Shown: piece after piece, positions 48,216-62,559 of the stretch
How positions within the stretch are numbered: position 1 is the stretch's first letter
Layout of the letters: each line of letters starts with the position of its first letter
Source of the DNA: Setophaga petechia
Taxonomy: Eukaryota > Chordata > Aves > Passeriformes > Parulidae
DNA: 64,000 nucleotides
Direction: 5' to 3'
Assembly (NCBI GenBank): GCA_024362935.1
Contig: JANCRA010000012.1
Location: 1,488,001-1,552,000 of the forward strand
The notes under the pieces: model-generated
Seen by the model: only the letters and a program-made list of their open reading frames with translations
The model's database searches: none
Told to the model about the DNA's origin: nothing
Translations under genes and position numbers: made by a program

Positions 48216-50703
48216 AAGAGAAAACTTCAAGTTGCTCTTGAATTATCCAGTGATTCTAATCTGGAATAGTGACGCCATAGATTGAAGGCTGAAGAGAGAA
48301 AATGCATCCAAAGCTATGGTAACCAGGAATTTGTGGCACATCCTGAGGGCGAAGCACTGACTGGGTGACAATAACTTTCACAGACTTCAGCCTGTTTGAC
48401 CTTTCCAAGGACCCTATGTCTGCTATGCTTTCATTGAGGCTAAATTATTTCAGTATTGTGGACAATGGAAAATCACCTCCCTAAAGATTCTGCAATATTT
48501 TAAAAACGACTGAAGATATACCAAGCTGTCTTTTTTACAATAAATAGGGGTAGGAAAATTCAGGTAGCACTTTTAGTGTTTTCCTGCTCATTATTGTAGT
48601 TTAAAGAATTGATGGGTACTTGTCAAGTGTTTCTGTTGTTATGCCACATCACTCACCAGGCCTTGCAATCTAACTACTGATATTAATCAGTGTTAGTGAA
48701 GTTCAAACCCGTCTTCTAGATACATCCATAGGACTTTAGACAAACAAGACTGTATGTTTACTTAGATGAAGCATGATTTACATTAAAGGAAAAAGAAAAA
48801 AGAGTAAGTCTATAATATATAGGGCTTTTCCAAGAAAATAGCCATGTATTATGCATGCAGAAAGTAGGTAAAATGGTCTGTCTGTTAAATATTAAAAATA
48901 TGTAAATCCCCATATATTCAATTTTATAACACTTTGAATATTAATTCACAGTGGAAAAATCAATTTAAACTCTCAAGAGCAAGAATATTGTTAATATTTT
49001 TTAACATTACTTTTTTCATTGTCTGGGGAACAAAATATTTACTTTTTTCTTACTACACTGACAGATTTTTCCCTTTGAAAAAATTTGCACTCAGACAGAC
49101 AAAAGTTACTTTAAACAACATATATGTGTTAATTCATCATGAATACCTAGGTATAATGGTCTAAATAGTGCCTCAAGATACATAAAAATGTTCTTGTCAG
49201 AGGAAAAAACTTTTTCCCTAGTTTTAGATCAACCGCATGAAGAAGTGCTTGATCAAAGTAGAACTTCTAATACACCCTGTCATCCAAATCAGGAATCAGA
49301 ATGCGATTTATTGTTTGACTTATTTTTTTCAGATAAACTAGATTAAATAAACACAATTACACTAAGTTTAAACTGTTTTTACTCAGCAGAGACTATACAG
49401 ATTCTGGTTATAGATCCCTTCCAAGTGCTTACACACATATGTGCAAGGACATTTAATTAAATCAGAGGTGGAAAGTAGTGGTAGTCATGTTCTCTGATTT
49501 TACCAGTAGTTAATTTTACTGGCTCCAATGTATTTGAAAAAGCCTCAACATATATCTTAAAGAGCAGAATGTTCCAGCACACATTCTCACCTCTGAGAAA
49601 AATGCTCCGACACCCAAGAGGTAAGCTAGGATAGGATGTAAATGACATTTTCTTCACTCTTATTTAATATGGGCTGCTACTCAACAGACAGTGTTAAGTA
49701 ATGAAGAGTGCATATCTCAGTGTAAAAAAGAGAGGTTTCTTTTCTGTTACAGGGTTACCTCATGAAATACATTTATTTGCAGTCTTGCATGCAGATGTAG
49801 ATGTTACCTTTCTTTTCATCTCCTTCCCCTGTGCCATGGCTGTTGAACAGACACCTAATGGTGTATGGGGCATCCAGGACACTTCTTATTTTGTACACAC
49901 AGACCTGCAGATCCAGTCCTGAAAATCCTAGTGTGATTCCAGGCTGCATGCTATTGTAACCATCTCACTCGGGATTGGGAATTTCACTGTTATGACCAAG
50001 CTTAGTCACCTTTCATGTCTTCTTGGCCTTGATATTGATCATATTCTGCAGCCTGCTGTTATCCGAAAAGCATTCTTACACCATGAATGAATGGATATGA
50101 AAATGCTCGGTGGTAAATCTGGCTGCTGTTGATGCTCCCTGCTCCAAAATAATTTTCCAGTTATAATAGTGCAAGAAGTAAGCAGTAGTCTAAGAAATAT
50201 TTCACAAGAAATATCTGGATCTTTAGGTTAAACAGGTAAATATGTACCACATAAACTTCATGCATTTGTAAGATCCTAATGAGTTCATAGCAGACCTATA
50301 AAACTAGCTAGGGCAGAAGGTGTTTGGATTTAGTGACTGAGTAGCAACCTAATGGTCCTGTCTTCCTAAAGTCAGTTGGGGGGAATAACAATTTTGTGAA
50401 TTCTGTTATTGAAAAACTTGGTTTGCTTCTTGTTTGCTAAAAAAGAGATCAGTTGCATCTAATTTTCTTACTTTTAAAATAGTTTATATGTTTGATCACT
50501 TTTTTATGCTCTCCAATTACACATATTTTGAATTTCATATACACATGTACTTTAGCTAAAGCAGCTGCATTTTCTTAATTTTTAATATATTTTTTGAAAT
50601 CATGCATAATTAGGAAAAAGTGAAGAGATCAGAACTGAAGACAAATGGATCTGTGTATAGGTCTAGGATATAAATTTACTATCTATAAGACACATAAAAA
50701 AAT

Positions 50704-50762
50704 TAGAGATATATTTATTATAATTCATATATATATAATAAAAAATATATATTCTATATACC
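50704..50762. repeat. TA-rich low-complexity patch
   Basis: TATATA and ATAATA units make up almost the whole segment. Confidence 0.75.
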
Positions 50763-50793
50763 TGCAAATATAAATGTTTATGATTCGGGATGT

Positions 50794-50841
50794 TAGAAAA
50801 GTACATAGAAATGTAATGTAGAAAAGTACATAGAAATGTAA
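50794..50841. repeat. Exact 23-base tandem duplication
   Basis: The segment TAGAAAAGTACATAGAAATG plus TAA occurs at 50794-50816 and again at 50819-50841, separated by TG (period 25). The two copies are identical, which suggests a recent duplication or a length-variable locus. Confidence 0.95.
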
Positions 50842-53800
50842 AGAATTTAAAATAACATCTGAGGGAAAACAATATTAAGCTCACTACTTAATATTCTTTT
50901 GAATTTCAAGTTTGTTGATTGATACAATAGACAGAATGCTGAAATTAAGGTCTGTATCTTTCCTCTCATCATAAAAAAACAACTGGATGTAATAACTCTC
51001 AAACAGACAAATTTAAGTGTCTCAGAATACATTTTCTCCTCTTCATAAAATACTAGATAAATGTTATTGGTCTGTCCCACAGAATGCCTGTTGTGGATTA
51101 TTACCTCCAGATCATTCAATGCTGTGCTCACTGATTATTGAATAGGATGAGTCTTTATTTCTACATGTACAATTTCATCCCTAAATAATCAGCTCTTCCA
51201 TAAACTACTCCAAACTTCGTATTCATTCTCAGCAAAGAAAGCAGATATCTCAAGTCATCCTTCCTTCAGTAGTTAAAATAAGTTAGGACCAACTAGTTTG
51301 ATATTTTTACCATGTATCATTCACTTTGTAGTTTATGCTCATGTTGGGTAATATCAAGCAAACATTTTAGCATGGAAAAGAAATTATGTTTTGCTGTCTA
51401 AGAGCAGGATGTTATGCTGAGAGTGAGTAACAAATTAGCTATTTGTTTTATGCTTGGAGAAAATATAGAAAAGAACCTGGTGGGATTTTTTGTAAGAAGT
51501 AAAATGATAAAAATTGCTTTTCTTGATTTTAAAGAAAGAGAAAGTGAGGATTCTGTGGTAGTACATTCCCAGTTCTTTACTATGAATCCCAGCTGTAGAC
51601 CTAAATCATGCTGTAGACTAATGCTGAATGCTTTCTGCTGAAAGTTCAGGTATTTATGGATATTTGATTATCAATGAATAGTAAGTGCCTGAAAATACTA
51701 AGGACTGCATAATTCTTGATTCTCTGGAAATACTTCATTAAGCACAGTAGTTAAAAAGGTCTAACTTTCAGAACCACCAACCTGAAGATCCTTGCAAAGG
51801 ATTGAAAATCCCTTCTTCAGTTAATGTTGCCTTTTCTACAAGTAACATCTTGATTCAGTGAAATTTGGAAGTTGCTGAGCTACTTAAGTGTGAATGGTAT
51901 CTGTAATTAACCAAATTTTCAGTCAGTGAGCTCATCTGAGTATGTAGTGTAATTAGGAATGTCAGAAACAATAATAACTACAATCTGTAATGCCCAAACA
52001 CCAGCCATAGTAGTGTGTTCACCTGTGTCATTTCGAAAAGCCAGATTTATATAGTGAGATCTCCCTGTTATCTGGAAATTGGTGTGAGCAAAAATTATAT
52101 TTACATCAATAATTTACATTAACAGTCTACAAAGCCTATTCTACTCTCTGAATTAATGTGCAATAACTGTACCCCACCGTTGTGGAGATGCACCATAAAA
52201 GCATGGAATTCTAACCCCTCTTCAGGCTCTGACTGCACTATCTTCAGGGAAGAGCTTTTTGTATTTGATCAGAAATCTTGTAAGTTGAACTCTTTTTGAC
52301 AAAAAGCAACAGGAAGAACAAATCCAACCATTACTGCTAGTTTCAGTCTATCTCAGGATCAGCCAGTCCTATTAATGCACCGCAGTCACTCTGTGCACAA
52401 TGACACTGAAGAGTGCTAGCTGCAAGAGAAAAAAAACAGTTAAATCTGTGTTAAAAATGTATGCTTTACAGATTAAAGAGCATTTCAGTGCTAAAGTGGG
52501 AAAATAGGTTGCTGACTAGAACGGAATAGAGACACACAATTTGAGAAAGATCAGTGAACTCATTCAGTTCAGTTCGTCCTTGAAATCGGTGGGCTTTAGT
52601 ATCATAGAACAATACAGTAGATTTGGAGTTTTCTAGATTGGTGTCACTTGAATCACATTGTTAACCAATGAAATTGTATAAAACCAGGATGGAAACATGC
52701 TTTTAACAGCTCAACAGCATGACTAGGTGCTAATATGGCATCGACTAAAACAGACTTATCATTGTTCAAACACTGAACCCCATTATCTGACCATGTAAAA
52801 CCTTGGTAGTGTCAAGTACATCATTAAGAGACACAAGAGGCACCAAAATGAGCAAGCAGATGAAATAGATGACACAGACAAATGTCAGAAACAAAAGCTG
52901 ACAGATGAGCTGGGGCAACAGATGGAGTGTGAATCACTGCTCTTATAAGGACTTACATTCCAGGGAAAACATGAGTAAAAATAAAAAAAATAATTTTCAA
53001 GTAAGGTTTTACAGCTGGTAAGAGAAAGTACAAAAAGGAAAGGAAGATAATACAGGAAAAGAGAGGAGCAAGAAAGTGTTGGACGAGTGTATAATTACTA
53101 GTAGAGCACAACACACAGCAAGGATGAAAAGAGTTTTCAGTTTCTTTTAAAAACCTGAGCAGGTCTCTGAAGTGCTTTTGACAGCCTGAACAAGGTGTAG
53201 GAATGTTTGTTTTAGCTAGCTGTAACACAGGAATGTGTAGCTGTGAACTAATGGTTAATATGAAGGGTCTATGGCTGGGACAGAAATAATCAACTTCATA
53301 ATTACAGAAGGATGTTGAGAAAAAATAATGCTAATACATAGTAGGGTTTTTTCAATTCTTGCTGATATTAAATTTTCAAAACTTACATCTAGTATTACAA
53401 TCATTGAGTGTTTGAGTACCTTTCGCCAGCTGGTCTGTGTTCTACAATTTATAAATACAAATGGATTCTGACATGACGGGACTCAATGAATTTTACTATA
53501 AATAAATGAAATTCCATTATAAATCCCACATGGTGAACAATAACTACCATCTGCCAGAAATTATGGGCAAAAAAATTAGTCATTGAATTATTAACATAGT
53601 GCTGTAAATCCAGAAGTGGTTTGCTGATAATTGGCTTTCTAAGTGTTTCTTAGAGCATCCTGTAAAGCATGTTGTAAATCATGGCCTGTATTAAAAGCTG
53701 TTTAGGCCCCAAACAATGTTGGGTTTCTCAGAGGAAGAACTCCAAGTATATAACACAAGCAGTCAAAGAACCACAACAAGAGTATGCCAAGTTTTTTGGG

Positions 53801-56735
53801 GCCGTAAAAAATCTCAGACAGAGCTCGTTTTGTTAAGACTTTTTTTTGAAAGTACTGATAGACTATAATAGAGGCTTACATGGTCCTTGGATACAGTAAT
53901 GTTTGATATCTTGGAAGTACTTGAGAGAGAAGAATGAGACAGATGGGTAATTAAATCTTTAGGGATTTTTTTTATTTCCTGGGATATAAAGAAGTCTACA
54001 TAGCCTTTAATGCTGTCCCTGTTAGCCCCTTTCTTACATAACTTTGTCTATTCTTTGATGTAGTTTTTCTCTTTGTTTGATTTAGTTTAGTTTTAGACTT
54101 TATATTAAAATAATGGCAATTTCAAATATTTTTTCAAATAATTTTGCAGCAAGAATGTATAAAATGCAATACCTCATGGATTAATATTAGATCAACATTC
54201 AGATTATAAATGTGTTTACAATACCAATCTTTAGTTTTATTATGACTGATTCATTCCTTTTTCTTGTAACTTGTCATTTTCCAAAGTTTTACTCTCCTCT
54301 TCACTCATTTTGTTGTATCTTTTCTCCAGTCTTCAGGATTGAGATTTACCAAGCAAAAGTTCATTGCATTTTCTTAAATACAAGTATCAATTTCCAGACC
54401 ACTTGCCATATGTTATCTATCTAATTTTGCATTTGTGGATTTGTGCATGTGTTTCACATGTTATGATTTAGTTGTAATTAAAAAATGTAGTCAAAGTTGA
54501 CTTCTTACTGCTGCCTAGATCAATAAAGACAATATCAAATAATCTCCATTCCAATACACTAACTCCAGAGAATAATGCTTCATTTCCTGTCTTAGAAATC
54601 TCTCAGGAACTCTAGCATGAGGCAGGTTTTATTTCTGACTGATATTTTTCTTTGATTTATTTTAATTAACTATGTAACAATATAAGATGTCTCTCTTTTT
54701 TTTTGGATTATACCCATAGCAAAAACTATGAACTACAACTAAACTTACCATCCTAGCCTTTACTCTGAAAGCCAGTGGCCTAAATGACTGTAAATTACAT
54801 TGAAAATCAAAGAGATAGATAGTGACAACTGTTTCAAATAGTACAGGCTATATTCAATATAAAGAGATATTAAAACATATTAAAGTGATGATTAAAGTTA
54901 ATTGAAAGCTTGAAACATCAGTTTCATTCACTTCATTGAAATAAGTGACTGTAAACAAAATCATTTCATGGACTGTACTCATGATGTAAAAAATCCAGAC
55001 CAGTAAAAGAGAGGATATTTGGAAATAAACACAAGTCATTGAGACTGGCTGAGAAACAGTCAAAACTACATCATTTGAAGGGAGAGAAAGTGTTTTACTT
55101 ACTGAAAAAGGCCAGTGGATGCTTGATTTTCTTTATTACTTTCCATGGTTGGGTCCAAGTGTAGCATACAGAAGCTAAAATTCCAAGGAATTAGAAACTG
55201 ATAAGCCAAAAAAACAATGAAACCTTTTTTTTCTTTTTCAGAAGAATCAAGAAATATTCATATCTATGTATTCATCTCAAAAACAGTCACAAAGAAAGTG
55301 AAAAAGCAGACCATGAGAGACTATCAAAAGTAAAAACATAACAGTAGGAAAGCATAATAGCACAATAAAACTCATAATGTTCAAATAAGTCTTAGGACAT
55401 CCTGCTGACACAAAGGGCTATCTTCAGAGAGGGAAATTACTCTTTGGCAAAATGAGAAGAAAGGATTACATTTTTGGTTGATGCAAGAGTCTCCTTTCAG
55501 CCAGTAGTAGCTTTCACAAGGATATTTTATATCCTTGTGTTAAATAATCTGATATTCATTATTTAGATATATAGAGAGAGCAGAAAAAATTGAGCTAAAA
55601 TATAGCCTGTCTGCATTTCATTAAAGGAAAAACATTAAAATTATTCTCAGGATATTTTTCTGATAAGTAAAATTGTACATAAATATCAAAAGATATTCCC
55701 ACTCATTACTTCTAAGAACTATAGCATTTCTTCTCAATTTTCATTGCAAATCTGAAATGGAAAGTAAGTCCTTTACTACAGCTGGCTTAGATTTTTCACT
55801 TATTCTACAGATGAAGATAAAATAGTTTTTTTATTTTATGAATCTAAAACCTTCTCCCTTCTTTATCACCCCTACATATAAAGACCCCCTGAGAAATTAA
55901 AAAAAACCAGCAGGAGGCCAGACTTTCCTGAATACGATTCATTCTGAAGAAAGATGAGCATATTTTAAACAGCACTGCTTAGGAAGGAGAATCTGTTCTT
56001 CTGTGATGTTCCTTGTGCTCACATGGATTTTAGAGTTTAAGAAAAAAAAATCAGTGACTGTGAAACATTTAAAATAAGGTAGGCAGAACTGGCGGTTTTT
56101 CAGATCCAATTGATCCAAAAGTGTGCAGGAAGTAGACATTTTATTCAATTAAGGTTAATTTTTTTACTTAAAAAGTAGCAAGATATTTGTATAAGCTTCA
56201 GTGTTTTAGTTTCTTGGCACTGTTAGGATTTAAAATAAAAGACAAAACTTCTTCCACTATATTAAAACTTTGTCCCCAGTTTCAGTTTAGGGTAAAAATC
56301 ATATTTTCCTATTTGGGAAAGGCACATACATGATGAAAAAAATCTGGTTTCATCTACAACAATACAAATGGTATTTTTTCTGCTAATTTTATGATTGCAC
56401 TTTACTTATTTTTTGCCTTAAGATTAGCTTGAAGCCCTGTACTGTTAACACATTTTTGGATTATATACATGTGTGAACAAAATTTAGGAAAAATTCCAGC
56501 ATGCTTTTCTTTCCACTCATGACAGAGATTTTTGTTACATGCATACTGTAGATAGGTTGCACACAGAGTAGATTCTTGGACTGAGTATGAGCAAAAGAAC
56601 ACAGAAAATTTTAGATTTACTTTTTTTACTTTTTCCTTCTTATTAATAAGCATGTTTTCATAATTATATAAAACTCCACAGCTGGATTTTAAAACTGCTT
56701 AAGCTCCCATTTAATCACTTAAGCAAATAGCTAAA

Positions 56736-57127
56736 TGTTATCGGTGGTCACAGGGATTTTTAGATGCATGGAAGAGACAGGATCTTGAATCCATTATCAG
56801 AAGGCTTGATTTATTATGTTATGATATATATACAGTATTATAACTATACTACATAGAGATAGAAAAGAAAGAGAGCTTCTTCAGAAGCTGGCTATCCTAA
56901 GAAGGAGATAGAAAGAATGAATAACAAAGGTCTGTGTCTCGGCACAGAGCGATAGCAGGTCCACGGTGAGTGGTCAGTAGATCTAAACATCTACAAGGGA
57001 CCAATCACGGGTGGACCTGTTGCATTCCACAGCAGCTGATAATAATTGTTTACATTTGCCACCGAGCCTCTAGCTCTAGAAGGAAAAATCCTACAGAAAG
57101 GATTTTTCACAAGGAATGTCTGCAACA
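56736..57127 (-). mobile_element. Solo LTR with target-site duplication (copy B, antisense)
   Basis: The reverse complement matches the LTR at 43306-43679 over its whole length: ends TGTTGCAGACATTCC...ACCGATAACA on the minus strand, the GGATTTTTC hairpin-like start, GTGGAATGCAACAGGTCCAC, GTGATTGGTCCC, CAGCTTCTGAAGAAGCTC, and the TATATATATCATAA / ATAATAAATCAAGC block. It is flanked by GCTAAA (56730-56735) and GCTAAG (57128-57133), a 6-base duplication with one mismatch. There is no internal sequence, so this too is a solo LTR. It differs from copy A at several places, including a small insertion near 56940-56950, so the two are independent insertions. Confidence 0.92.
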
Positions 57128-57133
57128 GCTAAG

Positions 57134-60100
57134 TCTTAAAAAGAACTCTGTAATAGGGACATTGGAAGGCACTATATTAAGACCATCATGCAAAAAAGAT
57201 TGGTGATCTCAGGGAGAAGAATGGATGAGACCCTCTCAGAAACACATTTTCAGATATATTCTCTTTCCTTTCCTACCCCTTATTCCTTAATATGAACAAG
57301 TTTAGTTTGTTGGTTTTTTTTTTTCTCTAATCCCAGACCTTTTCTAGACAAAATGACTTTAAGGACTCCAGCCTCTAAATTCCAGTAAATTTGAGTCAGT
57401 ACAGAAACTGCATTGCTGCTGTGTCAGTGAGCAGAATAAGTATTAAACCAAAACATTCTTCAGATTGGATGAAGATGACAATCTTTGTTAAAATGGCTGT
57501 AAGTGGTACACACAAAATTACCAAGGAAGTACATTTTAATTGACAGATGGGAAGAATATTTTTTTCCATGTTTTTGTGTCATAAGTACACTAGGAATTAG
57601 TATACTAGTATTAGTTTTTTTCAGCTTTATGGGGAAGCAATGACCTATTATAAAAAAGTTCTATTGCCAAGTCTAGATTTTTCTTTTTAAATTCGTTGTA
57701 TAGCAACCACCATGGATGGTATATAGACAAGACACAAAGATTTATTTCACCTTACCTTACATTGTTAAATTCTGAGCATCAGAATCTCCTCAACTACCCT
57801 ACATCCCTCTGGAAGACCATGAAGAGAAATATATTCTTCAAGAATGATTCTACTCATCTACCTGAAGTCACACTGTGAGAGTGCCCATCTCTCTCTGAGG
57901 GCTAAAAAAGGAGTTTTGTAGTTATCCTGCAGTTAGCCATGCTGTGCACTGTAGACTTCTGAAGTAAAAATAAATCATCTTCTCTCATTTTTTTTCCTTA
58001 GAATTTGCTTGCAAATGAAATTCAGCACATAATTTTTCTATTGAGTGCAAAATTCCCCATAGGTTAAGAATTAAAGGTAATATATAATAAATATATATAT
58101 TTATTACAATATAATAATATAGTATATAATGTTAAATATGTGTCATCTATTGGATGATTAACTGAAAATGGCAACTGACTGGTTAATAACAACCTTTTGT
58201 TACATGTGAACCTCCCTGGATTTGAGAACATGCATTTGATTGCTGATCATCTGAATTTGTAGATTTCTAAATTCAAATTCTTTTGGGTAGTGATTAAATC
58301 TTAAACTCAATATGCAAATATAAATAGTCATGGGCAGAAAAGACAGCAGTAAATATGTACTACATTTCCCTAATTTTGCTGGAAAATGTGGAAGAAATAA
58401 AGGGTTGTCTGCTTAGGCAGTGTAAACATCTATAGATATTTTGAATGTAATAACATTAAAAACATTCTTTTTTAAGGATAAAAGTTTCTTTCCCTTCAGA
58501 CAGGAAACAGAAAAATTTAACAGTAGAATGGGACTTAACCAGATTTTCTTTAGATCAAAATTGCTAAAATACTCTGCACATCCACCTTTACATCAGTCCT
58601 GTTTGTGTGAGATACTATTTCATCAGAGGGTTTTGGTTGCTTCTGGAAAAGTGTTTTAATTTATTCCAGCTAGAAATTTATCAACTTTTTTTTTAATCAG
58701 TGCTTGGTGTGGTGTAGTCACAGCAGAATAAAATTTCCTTTCAGAGACATCTACAAAACATGGAGAAGCAGTCAAAGTGTGCAGACCTGGAAGAGTCACC
58801 AGGAGGCCCAGTGTTCCACTCACAATTACAAGCTCAGTAATAACAGGAATAAATAACAAATCTCATTTGCCCAATATGTTCCTGAAGACTTACTATTAAG
58901 GAAATTTCCCTTTTTTTCCCAAAACAGTGTGTTCCGAATCTACTTATCTTTTGCTTTCGGAAGTTTAGTGTAGACCTCTATTGCTGTACTTGTCTTCCTT
59001 GTCTGTTGCTCTTCTTTTTTTTTAATGTCTATACACCAAAATCACATTTTTAATATTTTTAGTTAATTTTAAGATCATCCCTGAGATTTTACTTTTCAAG
59101 TATAGGCAAACTGAATTATCTGAACATTTCCTCATGGCTACTGCTTTCGTTATTTCTACTTTGTGTGAACTTTCTTCAGTTGTGCCAAATGCTGTGAGCT
59201 ACAGAAGCTGGACACTGGTTGCCTTTTCTGCCCAAGCAGCAGAGGATGACTGCAGGTCTCCTACAGACAGACAGAACTGTTTCTGTGTCTTGGGATGGTG
59301 TCTGCTTTTCTTGAGGTTGTCTGGTGCTATTGACTCCTGTTCAATTCACAGTCTATCCCTTATAGGTCTTTCTGCACAAATCAATAGACTTGCTTGTCTT
59401 TCTGTATCTTTTATCTGTGGATTATTCCTACAACATGAAGAGAAAATTTTATTTGCTCTTACCAAACAGAAAGCTTTTTATCCAAACATTTATTTTTTTA
59501 TTTAAATTCATATTTAATTATAACGCTGTTCCCTGTTATACTCACAGCTTTTACAGTTTATGTGTTCTGCAAATAGAAAAGAAACCTCTATTTTTAGGCA
59601 TTAATAACATTAATATATGTTTTAATAACTCTAGAATATTCCAGAAAAGATCCTTCAGCATCTCCTCATTGCTCTGTGTCTTTTCTATGTATCACTTCAA
59701 GTAGCTCATTTAGTTTGGGGGATGTGATATAACTCCATAGAGCTAAAAGTTAGATTTAGCTTCACAAGTAGTTTAGGATCTACTCTAAGCATTGTAGGAA
59801 AATCAATGTGCTCAGATACTTAAGATTCATCCTCTTATGAGATATCTTTGATCTCTGGGTATATTCTCCCATACACAGGGCCTGCTTTCTTCTTTGACTT
59901 TTGCCCAGTAGACACATGTTCTCTGTTTGTGACCAGTCTTCATTGATTTGATAGTTTCTTTCAGAAATCTCTTTCAGAAGGAGGTAAAACCCCCCCTAAA
60001 GTAAAGAAAGAAATTTTATACTAAGAGAAAAAAAAAATCTTCTCTGTTTTTTTACATCTTTTCAGCAAAGCAACAGAATTACAGAGGAAGAAAAAATTAA

Positions 60101-62559
60101 GATATCAAGTTATTCAGAAAGTGTATTCTAGAACAATTATTTCAGTAAATGCTTCATTATTTCCCTACTCACACAAAGATAATTTATTGAAAAACTATAA
60201 AATGCAATAAAAGTTCAATAAATTAAAAATCTGTAGGTATTACTCTAGCACATATAAATTCTTTTATAAAGCTAATTTTTTTTTCTATGGATGCCTTGGA
60301 GAATTTTATAGAGCACATCCTCAAAAACTCAATTCCATATATTTCTTAAAAACATAAAACCAAATATTATAATTCTCTATGAATTAATGCAGATGATTTC
60401 AGAAATTTTTGCCTGTGTAATTTTGAAGAGCTTGCTATTATTTATTACCTGTCAGTAACAGTGTCAATTTTCAGAACAAATAATCAAACATTTCCTGTCA
60501 TCAGCTTTTTGAATTGCAATAGTATTTTTCTTTCCAATGGATTCATATTAAAATATCAAAGGGCTAATTTTAAATTATCACATTTTATTAAAGTTTAAGT
60601 TACCTTTTAAAATAACTTTTTTTCACTCACGAGACACCAGTAGAAAAGAAAAAATTATTTTAGGTTTATAGGTATTTTCCTTAGGAAAAATGTACAAAAA
60701 TAATCTTACTCACATTTATTTCCTCAGTTCTCTAATAAGATTTTGACTGAGGATTTGGAGCTGTTATATAATGATATGCTAGCATAACTACAGCTTCTCA
60801 GATTCATTAAATGATCTTTAAAGAGGTTTATATTATGTATTGATTTCCTAATCTGCTTAAATTTATTGGGGAGCTGAAGACAATGAAAAATTGTATAATG
60901 AAAAACATTATAATTTAATCAACACATACTGTAATTTTTTTTAATATTAAAGGAATTATTGTCTTGAATTCTCTAATCAAATTTATGTCAAATACTAATA
61001 TTCCACAAATTTGAAGGCTTTCCATTTATTTGATGATACTTTTGAAAAACCTTTGCTACTTAATTTGCTACTTTGCAAATTAATGTTCTTGATGAGTGAT
61101 TTCAAGAGACCTTGTCGTAATATAACCTGAATTATCACACTTTATTAATCACAGCCTGCTGTCCAAGATTATCCCATAAATTTCTTAAAGCAAGCTAGGA
61201 GTTGACAGACATGTGAATATATTAATATATAGAAACCATTAGCAGTATATATGATGACGCTATTTAATTTATTTACGTATTCCAAATTCTGTTATTTTCT
61301 GGTATTTGCATTGAATTAAATTTATCTTATTTTATGTGCTACTGTAGATCCCTTGCTTTTGTGCTCTTTTTTGTTGGTATAAAATAATTGATGTATTCAC
61401 ATCAATAAGATAAGACAAGACTTCTACATGTAGTCACAAGGCTACTTGAATGATATACTAAAAAACATACAAGTACTCTGTGGAAAAAAAATCTTTTTAT
61501 GCTTTAAATATATGGAAATGTGCAGATAAAAGCTTATGAGACTTTCTGCATTTCAACCAAATTCTATGATGAAACATTAAAATCTTTTTATTCCTTTTCT
61601 TTTCAGACGGAATTGTGGAACATTAAATCTCAAAGCTATTGTACTTAAAACCCTGATAAGAAGATATTAATGTTCTCATCCAAATTCAGGGAAAGAATAT
61701 CAGCTTCTTGAAAGAGAAAACACGTTATCCACCCAAACCACATGAAACACTGTTTCAAAGTAGAAAGCAGCAACACACACAGAAAAAAATAAAAATGTTC
61801 TTCCCCAGAATAGCTTTTGGGAAAAAAGAAGAAAAATTGTTCTGTGGAGCTGAACACCACAAAGAGAAGCAAGGAAGGAGTGGTCATGGTCAGTAAAACT
61901 CAATGAGAACCTTCAGGAGAACCTTTCACTAGTTAGGGAGCAGCCATCATGTAGAACACACAGATGTATAAACCTTGGTCTGGATTGTGTGGGTGGCTGC
62001 TTATAATCAGCTCACAAAACAAACACAATAGGGGAAAGTGAATCAAATAAATGTAAGATTTGAGATGTAAGAATTCTAAAGCAAAAAGTCATGAAAATAA
62101 CAGAAACAAATTTTAGTATGTGATTACAAATATTTAATATATTTCTTAACTTAGTCGCACCTGATTCATTCATGTGTCCCATTGATATGGAAGGCAACTT
62201 GTTTTTCAAGGAGAATGAAGCCAGGAAAAAAAAAATTCCAAATAGGACTTTTTTTTGCATGGTAAGGAAGGGGGATGTTTTCTGATCTACTGAGTGTCTG
62301 AGGATTGCAACAAAAAAGAAGAGAAATCATGAGCCACGTCTTTTTGCACATCACAAAATTTTAATTCAGGATGAAATATTTTCTGAAAGGTTAGTGGGAT
62401 CTAAAGCATGGGACTTGATGATAAAAAGGGTATAACTACATGGTTATCCATGAAGAAAGAAATAGAGGAATAAATATACACCCAAAAATATTTTAGAAAA
62501 TTTGTGTAGAGACTTCTGATGGAGGAGATACAAAAGCATTCGTCCCTTTTGTCTGTGAT
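57134..62559. other. A+T-rich unique sequence, no gene seen
   Basis: No gene recognised. A TA-rich low-complexity patch lies at 58079-58135. A 123-codon frame at 59134-59505 is the longest here and shows no domain or signal I can name. 62400-62559 may be the upstream part of the LTR that ends at 62774. Confidence 0.5.
58079..58135. repeat. TA-rich low-complexity patch
   Basis: AATATATAATAAATATATATA and similar units, almost without G or C. Confidence 0.8.

Larger units (their letters stand above)
48216..56729. other. Long A+T-rich unique stretch, no certain gene
   Basis: 8.5 kb without a nameable repeat or gene. It holds a TA-rich patch at 50704-50762, a 23-base tandem duplication at 50794-50841, and a short open frame behind an acceptor-like sequence at 49752 (see findings). 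The remaining open frames are short and A/T-biased. Confidence 0.5.

Noticed and set aside
43306..57127. A possible 13-kb provirus between the two matching LTRs
   Set aside because: The copies are inverted, not direct, each has its own target duplication, and the interval contains CR1 and unique sequence only.
59134..59505. 123-codon open frame with several Cys and a Leu-rich stretch
   Set aside because: I recognise no family. There is no splice or promoter evidence, and an overlapping frame of similar length exists.
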